Below are positions 5,236-10,282 of a stretch of 10,282 bases of DNA, one piece after another; position 1 is the stretch's first letter, and every line of letters begins with the position of its first letter. The notes beneath the pieces were generated by a model, which worked only from the letters and a program-made list of their open reading frames with translations, did no database searches and was not told the origin of the DNA. Source of the DNA: DATDAH01 sp036525535 (lineage in GTDB: Bacteria > Actinomycetota > Acidimicrobiia > Acidimicrobiales > DATDAH01); the NCBI GenBank assembly GCA_036525535.1, contig DATDAH010000325.1:1-10282 (forward strand). The letters are read 5' to 3'. The position numbers were made by a program, and so were the translations under genes.

Positions 5236-6800
5236 GCGACAGGGAAGAGCCCTCAACACAGCGCGAGCCGCCGCGCCTGCAGTTCGAGGTGGACGGCACC
5301 CAGGTCGAGGTGGCCGACGACGGGGCCTCCCTGCTGGAGGTCCTGCGGGACCGCTTGGGCCTGCGGTCGGCCAAGGACGGCTGCAGCCCCCAAGGCCAGT
5401 GCGGCTGTTGCACGGTGCTGGTCGACGGTGGCCCCCGCGTGGCCTGCGTGACGCCCGCCCGGCGGGTGGTGGGCCGTTCGGTGACGACCCTGGAGGGACT
5501 CGACCGGGCCGACCGTGACGCCTGGGCCGACGCCTTCTGCGCCACCGGGGCCAGCCAGTGTGGCTTCTGTACGCCCGGCATCGTCGTGCGGCTGGAAGGC
5601 GCCCGGCGCAAGGGCGTGGACCTCACCGACGAGGCCGCGGTGGACCGGGCCCTGGCCGCCCACCTCTGCCGGTGCACGGGCTGGCGCACCATCCACGAGG
5701 CGGCCGTCCGGCTGGGCGCCCCCGTTCCGGCCCGAGACCTCACCACCGCCGCCCGTCGGGCCGAGCTGGAGGGCGGCGGGCCACAGCGGGTCGGGCCCGA
5801 CGTGGCGACCGGGGCCGGCGGCTTCGCCGACGACCGAGCGCCCGGCGGTGCGCTGGTGGCCGTACCGGACGTGGGAGGGGGCTACGCCGTGGGGGCCACC
5901 CTGACCGAGGCCCGCCAGGCCGCGGGCAAGGTCCAGGGTCGACGCTCCACCGTGGAGCCGGAGCCGCCCTTGACCCTGCCTGACGGCGACTGGGACCTCA
6001 CCCTGCGCACGACGTGGGTCGAGCCCGCCTACCTGGAGACCGACGCCTCCTGGTGCGAGCCCGGTGGCGAGCCCGCATCCCCCCTGGCCAACGGCGGCGC
6101 GTTCGGGGGAAAGGCGGAGTCGGCGGTGGCGGCCGACGCCCGTCGGCTGGCCGATGAGCACGGCCGGGCCGTCCGGGTGCTCTGGGCCCGGGAGGACGCT
6201 GTTCGCCTGGGCCCCAAGCGTCCGCCGATCGCCGCCGGCATCCGCCACGACGGCACCGGGGTGGTGCGCGTCGTGCGCACGCCGGGGGTGGCCGAACGGC
6301 TGGCCGCGTCCGGACTGGCGGTCGAAGAAGTCGACGTCGTCGGACCGCCGACCTCGATCACCCTCCGCGGCGCGGGCTGGGCCGAGGCGGCCGTGCTCCA
6401 GGCCGGCGCGCGCGGCGAGGTGGGCTGGATCGAGGCGCCGTCCGGCGGCCGGGCCACGGCGGAGATCGTCGACGGGCGCCTGTTGGTCCGGGTCGACGCC
6501 GGCCGCCCGCTCGACGACATCGTGCTCCGTTCCTACATCATCGGGGCGGCCCACATGGCTCTGAGCTGGGTCTGCTCGGAGGGCCTTGCCGTCGACCCCG
6601 ACGGCGAGATCCACGATCTCACCGTGCGCTCGTTCGGCATCCTGCGGGCGGCGGACATGCCCGAGGTCGACGTCACGATCGAGCCGTCCGCGGCCGACGC
6701 GGTGAACGGCTCCGATGCCGCTTTTGCCGCCGTGGCCGCCGCGGCCTGGCTCGATCAGGGCTGTCCGCCGGCGTGGCCCACCGGCCACCACTACCGCTGA
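5232..6800 (+). CDS. Fusion of XDH-type double [2Fe-2S] module and shortened molybdopterin-binding domain
   Basis: A 522-residue protein without signal peptide. Residues 15-165 are a full small subunit of the xanthine dehydrogenase/CO dehydrogenase family. The plant-type cluster has Cys51-x5-Cys57-x2-Cys60-x11-Cys72, one residue longer than the usual C-x4-C and with extra Cys59. The second cluster has QCGFCTPG (Cys110, Cys113) and LCRCTGW (Cys146, Cys148). After a linker, residues about 190-510 resemble the large molybdenum subunit: VGATLTEARQAA, NGGAFGGK (287-294, the cofactor-binding loop), RVLWAREDAVRLG, LRGAGWAEA and SYIIGAAHMALSW (434-446). That subunit usually exceeds 700 residues; here it is about 330, with large internal deletions. 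The C-terminal GxGE loop that carries the catalytic Glu is not recognisable; NGSDAAFAAV stands in its place. No FAD subunit gene is nearby. It may be a compact oxidoreductase, an electron carrier or a pseudoenzyme. ridA follows 17 bases later. Confidence 0.8.
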   Translation: MSDREEPSTQREPPRLQFEVDGTQVEVADDGASLLEVLRDRLGLRSAKDGCSPQGQCGCCTVLVDGGPRVACVTPARRVVGRSVTTLEGLDRADRDAWADAFCATGASQCGFCTPGIVVRLEGARRKGVDLTDEAAVDRALAAHLCRCTGWRTIHEAAVRLGAPVPARDLTTAARRAELEGGGPQRVGPDVATGAGGFADDRAPGGALVAVPDVGGGYAVGATLTEARQAAGKVQGRRSTVEPEPPLTLPDGDWDLTLRTTWVEPAYLETDASWCEPGGEPASPLANGGAFGGKAESAVAADARRLADEHGRAVRVLWAREDAVRLGPKRPPIAAGIRHDGTGVVRVVRTPGVAERLAASGLAVEEVDVVGPPTSITLRGAGWAEAAVLQAGARGEVGWIEAPSGGRATAEIVDGRLLVRVDAGRPLDDIVLRSYIIGAAHMALSWVCSEGLAVDPDGEIHDLTVRSFGILRAADMPEVDVTIEPSAADAVNGSDAAFAAVAAAAWLDQGCPPAWPTGHHYR

Positions 6801-6804
6801 GAGC

Positions 6805-6810
6805 TACCGT
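6805..6810 (+). promoter_or_regulatory. Predicted -10 element (TACCGT) of ridA, leaderless type
   Basis: TACCGT lies in the 17-base gap after the fusion gene stop and ends seven bases before the ridA ATG. No Shine-Dalgarno is visible in that gap. It is a weak hexamer by itself and is supported mainly by recurrence of the same geometry at other starts in the window. Confidence 0.4.
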
Positions 6811-6817
6811 CCTCGCC

Positions 6818-7168
6818 ATGTCGAAGCCTGTGGGTGCCTACCGACCGATCGTCCGAGCCGGGGAGTGGCTGGTCGTCTCGGGGCAGATCGGACTGAACGA
6901 CGGGGCGCTCGTCGGGGGCGGGTTCCGGGACGAGGTCGTCCAGGCGCTGGACAACCTGGAGGGCCTGCTCGCCGGTGAGGGGGCCACCCTGGCCCAGGTG
7001 GTGAAGACGACCGTCTACCTCCGCCACATGGGTGACTACGGGATCCTCAACGAGGAGTGGGTGGGTCGCTTCGGCGACAGCCTCCCGGCCCGGGCTGCGG
7101 TGGCGGTCAGCGAACTGCCCCTCCACGCCCTGGTCGAGATCGAGGCCTGGGCCTACACCGGCGCCTAG
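6818..7168 (+). CDS. RidA family reactive enamine/imine deaminase
   Basis: A 116-residue YjgF/YER057c/UK114 (RidA) family protein, predicted to form a trimer that hydrolyses reactive enamine or imine intermediates released by PLP enzymes and amino acid oxidases. Diagnostic features are AYRPIVRAGEWLVVSGQIGL near the N-terminus, VVKTTVYLRHMGDYGILNEEW in the middle, and the C-terminal signature PARAAVAVSELPLHALVEIEAWA. Arg92 in PARAAV matches the arginine that binds the substrate carboxylate in the deaminating (RidA/Rid1-type) members, and Glu107/Glu109 sit in the conserved VEIEA. It is slightly short at the N-terminus. Start ATG 6818 is supported by alignment to the family and by the -10-like hexamer upstream. 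It sits 17 bases after the iron-sulfur/molybdopterin fusion gene, so the two may act on a common nitrogen-containing metabolite; that link is inference. Confidence 0.9.
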   Translation: MSKPVGAYRPIVRAGEWLVVSGQIGLNDGALVGGGFRDEVVQALDNLEGLLAGEGATLAQVVKTTVYLRHMGDYGILNEEWVGRFGDSLPARAAVAVSELPLHALVEIEAWAYTGA

Positions 7169-7169
7169 C

Positions 7170-7175
7170 TAAGGT
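7170..7175 (+). promoter_or_regulatory. Predicted -10 element (TAAGGT) of the 51-residue membrane protein gene
   Basis: TAAGGT starts two bases after the ridA stop and ends six bases before the ATG at 7182, again the leaderless geometry. No other translation signal is evident in the 13-base gap. Confidence 0.4.
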
Positions 7176-7181
7176 TCGGCG

Positions 7182-7337
7182 ATGGCTGGACCGGTGCTGA
7201 TCGTCGTCGCCTTGCTGCTCCTGCCGGTGCTGATGTGCATGGGTGGCGCCGTCCTGGCCGCCATCCTCGGCTGGTCCGTCAAGGCCAACGTGGACGCAGT
7301 CAACGAGGGCTCCGAGCTCCTCGAGCTCAACACGTAG
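7182..7337 (+). CDS. Small single-span membrane protein, 51 residues, function unknown
   Basis: The frame from ATG 7182 to TAG 7335-7337 encodes a short N-terminus, one long hydrophobic span (about residues 4-32, PVLIVVALLLLPVLMC onward to ILGW) and a soluble acidic tail containing VNEGSELLELN. No cleavage site or lipobox motif follows the span, so it is probably a membrane anchor with its tail on one face. It lies 13 bases after ridA in the same direction, has normal GC-rich codon use, and sits in a region with no alternative gene. I do not recognise a characterised family. Its position suggests it belongs to the same transcription unit as ridA, but a -10-like hexamer just upstream may let it be expressed separately. 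Confidence 0.7.
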   Translation: MAGPVLIVVALLLLPVLMCMGGAVLAAILGWSVKANVDAVNEGSELLELNT

Positions 7338-7351
7338 CGAGTGGGTCGACC

Positions 7352-8065
7352 TCAGCCGGCCCAGCGGGACTGGCCGAAGCGGTAGCCCACCGAGCGCACG
7401 GTCTGGATCAGGTTGGCGTACTCCTCGCCCAGCTTGGCCCGCAGGCGCCGGACGTGGACGTCGACCGTGCGGGCCCCGCCGTAGTACTCGTAGCCCCAGA
7501 CCCGGCTGAGCAGGGTCTCCCGGGTGAAGACCTTGCCCGGGTGTTGGGCCAGGAACTTCAGCAGCTCGTACTCCATGTAGGTGAGGTCGAGCGGGCGACC
7601 GGCGATGAGGGCCTGGTAGGTCTCGAGGTTGAGGACCAGCGGCTCGTACTCCACGAGCTCGGCTTGGACACCGCCACCCGAGCGCCAGAACTGGTGGCGC
7701 AGGCGGGCCTCCAGCTCGCGGGGGTGGAAGGGTGAGAGGCAGAAGTCGTCGTAGAGGTCCTCTCGCAGCTCCAGCTCGCCCAGCTGGGCGCCGGAGATGA
7801 GCAGGAGGACGGGCGCCACCGGCGCGTCCCGGCGGCGAAGGGCCCGGCAGAGGGCGAACGCCCCCTCGGGGTCGGTGTCGGCGCAGACCACGGCGCCACC
7901 CCAACCGCTGTCGGGCTCGTGGCGGGTGGCGCCGAGCTCGTCGCCCACGGCCTTCCAGGCGAACCCGGACAGGTCCAGGGTCTGGACCAGGTCGGCCGGG
8001 GCGGGGTCAGGGAAGACCAGGACCGGTTCGGTCGCGGCGGCGGTGTCCGCGGCGCTCATCCCCAT
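7352..8065 (-). CDS. glnR: GlnR-like orphan OmpR-family response regulator
   Basis: A 237-residue transcription factor. The C-terminal winged helix (about 140-230) is very close to actinobacterial GlnR: LDLTYMEYELLKFLAQHPG, VFTRETLL, VWGYEYYGGARTVDVHVRR and a TVRSVGYRF ending. GlnR is the global nitrogen regulator that controls glutamine synthetase, ammonium transport and related genes. The N-terminal receiver (about 14-125) is degenerate: the acidic pair is not recognisable, only Asp63 could be a phospho-acceptor (VVCADTDPEG), and the invariant Lys of the KPF motif is replaced by Ser111 (CLSPFHPREL). GlnR proteins are known to work without classical phosphorylation, which fits. The gene starts 14 bases after the type I glutamine synthetase gene and is surely cotranscribed; another ATG four bases further in (8059) is possible. 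The glnR symbol rests on domain similarity plus context. Confidence 0.78.
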   Translation of the reverse strand: MGMSAADTAAATEPVLVFPDPAPADLVQTLDLSGFAWKAVGDELGATRHEPDSGWGGAVVCADTDPEGAFALCRALRRRDAPVAPVLLLISGAQLGELELREDLYDDFCLSPFHPRELEARLRHQFWRSGGGVQAELVEYEPLVLNLETYQALIAGRPLDLTYMEYELLKFLAQHPGKVFTRETLLSRVWGYEYYGGARTVDVHVRRLRAKLGEEYANLIQTVRSVGYRFGQSRWAG

Positions 8066-8079
8066 CAGCCTGCCACGCG

Positions 8080-9438
8080 TCACCAGACGGGAAGGTAACG
8101 CTCGAGCTCGAACGGGGTGACGGCGGCCTTGTAGGCGGCCCACTCGTTGCGCTTGTTGCGCAGGAACCAGTCGTGCACGTGCTCGCCCAGGGCCTCGGCC
8201 ACGAGCTCGGAGCCCTCCATCGCGTCGAGGGCCTCGGAGAGCGACTGGGGGAGGGCGCTCAGGCCCTCGGCCGCCCGCTCCTCCGCGGTGAGCTCGTAGA
8301 TGTTGCCCTGCTGGGGCTCCGGCAGGTCGTAACCCTCCTCGACCCCCTTCATGCCGGCCGCCAGCAGCACCGAGTACGCCAGATAGGGGTTGCAGGCGGG
8401 ATCGGGGGCCCGATACTCGATGCGGGTCGAGGACTCCTTGCCCCGCTTGACCACCGGCACCCGGACGAGGGCGGACTGGTTGTTGCGTCCCCACGAGACG
8501 AACACCGGGGCCTCGAACACCGTCTGGGAGCCGGTGCCGGTGCCCTGCACCAGGCGCTTGTAGGAGTTCACCAGCTGGTTGGTGATGGCGGTGATCTCGG
8601 GGGCGTGGTGCAAAAGGCCGGCGATGAAGTGGCGGCCGACCTTGGACAGGCCCAGCTCGTCGCCGGCGTCGTGGAAGGCGTTGACGTCACCCTCGAAGAG
8701 CGAGAGGTGGGTGTGCATGCCCGAGCCCTGCACCCCTTCGAGCGGCTTCGGCATGAAGGTGGCGTACACGCCCCGCTCCAGGGCGATCTCACGCACGACG
8801 AGCCGGGCGGTCATCACGCTGTCGGCCATCGACAGGGCGTCGTCGTAGCGCAGGTCGATCTCGTGCTGGCTGGGGCTGTCCTCGTGGAAGCTGTACTCCA
8901 CGGGGATGCTCATCGCCTCCAGCGTGTGGATGGTCCGCTTGCGGAGGTCGGAGGCCACGTCGGCAGTGGTCAGGTCGAAGTAGGAGCCCTGGTCGAGCGG
9001 CTGCAAGGGCGTCGAGGCGTCGCCGTCGGCGAAGTAGAAGAACTCCAGCTCGGGGGCGCAGAAGAACGAGAAGCCCCGCTCGCGGGCCCGGTCCAGGTTG
9101 CGGCGCAGGATGCCCCGGGGGTCGCCCTCGAACGGGTTGCCCTCCAGGTCCTCGATGTCGCAGAACATCCGGGCCGAGTTGTCGTCGGCCATCGACCAGG
9201 GGAGCAGCTCGAAGGTGTTGGCGTCGGGACGGGCCAGGACGTCGGATTCCTGCAGCCGGGAGAAGCCGTTGATGGCCGAGCCGTCGAAGTGCATGCCCTC
9301 GGCGAAGGCCGTCTCCAGCTCGGCGGGGCTGATGGCGAAACTCTTGAGCTGGCCGAGCACGTCGGTGAACCAGAGCCAGATGAGGCGGACGCCGCGTTCT
9401 TCGACCGTGCGCAGCACGTACTCCTGCTGACGCTCCAT
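8080..9438 (-). CDS. glnA: Type I glutamine synthetase, GlnA2-like, with a Glu-flap insertion
   Basis: A 452-residue cytosolic enzyme making glutamine from glutamate, ammonia and ATP, expected to be a dodecamer. Family motifs are present: FDGSAINGF and RLQESD near the N-terminus, the metal-binding APELEFF, HEDSPSQHEID, GSGMHTHLSLF, NSYKRL (291-296), SWGRNNQSALVRVP and RIEYRAPD. The C-terminal region (GMKGVEEGYDLPEP, MEGSELVAEALGEHV, FLRNKRNEWA) is most like actinobacterial GlnA2. Tyr381 sits in NIYELTAEE rather than the NLYDLPPE adenylylation motif, so adenylylation control is doubtful. Odd feature: between Gly299 and Phe308 about eight extra residues (TGTGSQTV) precede the flap Glu309, where most homologues read VPGYEAP. 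Some GlnA paralogues use polyamines rather than ammonia, so activity should not be assumed from family alone. It heads an operon with the GlnR-like gene. Confidence 0.92.
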   Translation of the reverse strand: MERQQEYVLRTVEERGVRLIWLWFTDVLGQLKSFAISPAELETAFAEGMHFDGSAINGFSRLQESDVLARPDANTFELLPWSMADDNSARMFCDIEDLEGNPFEGDPRGILRRNLDRARERGFSFFCAPELEFFYFADGDASTPLQPLDQGSYFDLTTADVASDLRKRTIHTLEAMSIPVEYSFHEDSPSQHEIDLRYDDALSMADSVMTARLVVREIALERGVYATFMPKPLEGVQGSGMHTHLSLFEGDVNAFHDAGDELGLSKVGRHFIAGLLHHAPEITAITNQLVNSYKRLVQGTGTGSQTVFEAPVFVSWGRNNQSALVRVPVVKRGKESSTRIEYRAPDPACNPYLAYSVLLAAGMKGVEEGYDLPEPQQGNIYELTAEERAAEGLSALPQSLSEALDAMEGSELVAEALGEHVHDWFLRNKRNEWAAYKAAVTPFELERYLPVW

Positions 9439-9440
9439 CG

Positions 9441-9453
9441 GGTCATGATGACC
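9441..9453. repeat. 13-base palindrome just upstream of glnA
   Basis: GGTCAT-G-ATGACC is a perfect inverted repeat with one central base, ending three bases before the glnA start codon on the minus strand. It would fall within or next to the initiation region of the glnA mRNA and could be an operator or a small structure at the translation start. No protein is assigned. Confidence 0.35.
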
Positions 9454-9488
9454 GTTCCCGGCGCGGTGTCACGACCTTGCCGCCGTCG

Positions 9489-9526
9489 TTCACATGGCGT
9501 TCACATTTGTGCAACCGCTCCGAAAT
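9489..9526 (+). promoter_or_regulatory. Candidate GlnR binding array, four 5-base boxes at 11-base spacing
   Basis: Boxes TTCAC (9489-9493), TTCAC (9500-9504), GCAAC (9511-9515) and GAAAT (9522-9526) recur exactly every 11 bases. The first three contain AC dinucleotides separated by nine bases. The described GlnR consensus in Streptomyces alternates GTNAC and GAAAC with six-base gaps, the same period, and an AC-N9-AC description exists for other actinobacteria. The first two boxes lie in a longer exact direct repeat CGTTCACAT (9487-9495 and 9498-9506). The array sits between the divergent glutamine synthetase genes, close to a GlnR-like gene. Individual matches to the consensus are imperfect. 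Confidence 0.55.
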
Positions 9527-9533
9527 GGGTTGC
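9511..9533. repeat. Inverted repeat GCAACC/GGTTGC in the glutamine synthetase intergenic region
   Basis: Perfect six-base arms at 9511-9516 and 9528-9533 with an 11-base spacer. The left arm overlaps the third box of the direct-repeat array, and the right arm places an AC-containing box on the opposite strand. It could be a second operator or a weak stem-loop in the type II synthetase leader region. No clear -10 or -35 for either divergent gene was found in this 161-base gap. Confidence 0.35.
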
Positions 9534-9589
9534 GGTGATCCTGTCCTCACCCGTGGCCGATGGGCGTTCCCGAACGGCCCCCCGAGACA

Positions 9590-9597
9590 AGAGGTGA
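9590..9597 (+). promoter_or_regulatory. Ribosome binding site deciding the glnII GTG start
   Basis: AGAGGTGA is a strong match to the 16S rRNA 3' end. Its core GAGG ends five bases before the GTG at 9600. An earlier in-frame GTG at 9594 overlaps this site and is therefore unlikely to be the start. Confidence 0.7.
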
Positions 9598-9599
9598 GC

Positions 9600-10282
9600 G
9601 TGACCTACAGGGCTGAGTACATCTGGATCGACGGTTCGGAGCCGACGGCCGAGATCCGTTCCAAGACCAAGATCGTCCCCGACGGCGGTGAGCTGGGCAT
9701 CTGGGGCTTCGACGGCTCCAGCACGAACCAGGCGAGCGGTGACAACTCCGACGTCGTCCTCCAGCCGGTCTTCACCTGCCCGGACCCCATTCGCGGCGGG
9801 GACAACGTCCTGGTCATGTGCGAGACCCAGCTCACGACGGACTTCTCGCCGCACCCGACCAACACAAGGGCGCTGGCCCGGGCCGCCTTAGAGAAGTACG
9901 GCGACCAGGAGCCCCTGTTCGGCCTCGAGCAGGAGTACACGATGCTGGACCCGGCCTCGAGCTGGCCCTACGGGTTCCCGCAGCATGGCTACCCCGGCCC
10001 CCAGGGCCCGTACTACTGCGGCGTCGGCGCGGTGAAGATCGCCGGCCGCGACATCGTCGAGGAGCACACCACCCTGTGCATCGAGGCCGGCCTGGCCATC
10101 TCCGGCACCAACGCGGAGGTCATGCCCGGCCAGTGGGAGTTCCAGATCGGCCCGGTCGACACCGTGGCCGTGGGCGACCACCTGTGGCTCGCCCGCTACC
10201 TCCTCTACCGCATCGGTGAGAAGTACAACGTCGAGATCTCCATCGACGCCAAGCCCATGAAGGGTGACTGGAACGGCGCCGG
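9600..10282 (+). CDS. glnII: Type II (eukaryote-like) glutamine synthetase, 3'-truncated by the window edge
   Basis: The first 227 residues of a GSII enzyme, which makes glutamine from glutamate, ammonia and ATP with a shorter chain and different subunit arrangement from type I. The start MTYRAEYIWIDGSEPTAE matches the N-terminus of Streptomyces GlnII closely. Further signatures are IWGFDGSSTNQA, FTCPDPIRGGDNVLV, the metal-binding LFGLEQEYT (Glu110, Glu112), QGPYYCGVGA, NAEVMPGQWEFQIGP and, at the edge, KPMKGDWNGA. The frame stays open to the window end, so roughly the last third is missing. Residue Leu97 is encoded by TTA (9888-9890), with ACA and AGG codons just before it, unusual in such GC-rich DNA. 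It is divergent from the type I synthetase gene across 161 bases that contain a GlnR-like box array, suggesting joint nitrogen control. Expression likely uses a conventional leader and Shine-Dalgarno. Confidence 0.95.
   Translation, partial: MTYRAEYIWIDGSEPTAEIRSKTKIVPDGGELGIWGFDGSSTNQASGDNSDVVLQPVFTCPDPIRGGDNVLVMCETQLTTDFSPHPTNTRALARAALEKYGDQEPLFGLEQEYTMLDPASSWPYGFPQHGYPGPQGPYYCGVGAVKIAGRDIVEEHTTLCIEAGLAISGTNAEVMPGQWEFQIGPVDTVAVGDHLWLARYLLYRIGEKYNVEISIDAKPMKGDWNGA

Noticed and set aside
5253..6791. 512-codon minus-strand frame antisense to the iron-sulfur fusion gene
   Set aside because: The plus strand has unmistakable [2Fe-2S] motifs; the minus frame is a Gly/Arg/His-rich mirror with no recognisable features.
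7344..7351. GGTCGACC self-complementary octamer between converging genes
   Set aside because: Too short for a terminator stem and without a T-rich tail; GC-rich palindromic octamers are expected by chance here.
8066..8494. N-terminal extension of the GlnR-like regulator
   Set aside because: It would overlap the last 415 bases of glnA in a different frame and has no receiver similarity; the ATG at 8065 fits the family length.
8173..9597. 474-codon plus-strand frame antisense to glnA
   Set aside because: glnA on the minus strand is full length with family motifs; the antisense frame is a codon-bias artefact.

Overview
The window is gene-dense, very GC-rich bacterial DNA with twelve main genes, intergenic gaps of at most about 160 bases, and no mobile element, RNA gene or CRISPR array. 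Gene content points to a high-GC actinobacterium: a GlnR-like orphan OmpR-family regulator, both a GlnA2-like type I and a type II glutamine synthetase, a class III adenylate cyclase with an Rv1264-like regulatory region, and several genes that look leaderless. Acidimicrobiia is my guess for the class, but I cannot prove it.

Region 1 (1-1958) is signalling: the C-terminal half of a sensor histidine kinase on the plus strand, converging on a class III adenylate cyclase on the minus strand. Their reading frames overlap tail-to-tail by 175 bases. The cyclase follows mrp by 19 bases, so the two probably share a transcript.

Region 2 (1978-4259) is an iron-sulfur cluster assembly module. It holds Mrp (P-loop Fe-S carrier), a divergently transcribed SufR-like winged-helix regulator with four cysteines in its C-terminal half, and an ErpA/HesB A-type carrier just downstream. 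A 40-base divergent promoter serves mrp and the regulator, with an imperfect inverted repeat across both -10 elements.

Region 3 (4269-7337) has a Tat/lipobox lipoprotein with a thioredoxin-like C-terminus on the minus strand. Divergent to it is a run of plus-strand genes: a possible 15-codon leader ORF, an unusual 522-residue fusion of a complete xanthine-dehydrogenase-type double [2Fe-2S] module to a shortened and apparently inactive molybdopterin domain, a RidA-family deaminase, and a 51-residue membrane protein. The gaps before ridA and the small gene each hold a TANNNT hexamer 6-7 bases from the start codon.

Region 4 (7352-10282) is nitrogen assimilation: a GlnR-like regulator with a degenerate receiver directly downstream of type I glutamine synthetase, and a type II glutamine synthetase running divergently off the right edge. 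The 161-base region between the two synthetase genes carries a tandem array with 11-base periodicity that resembles GlnR binding sites.

The most unusual points are the shrunken molybdo-enzyme fusion, the Glu-flap insertion in the type I glutamine synthetase, the series of leaderless-type promoters including two compact divergent pairs, and the GlnR-like locus with its candidate boxes. I see no obvious large undescribed defence or mobile system.
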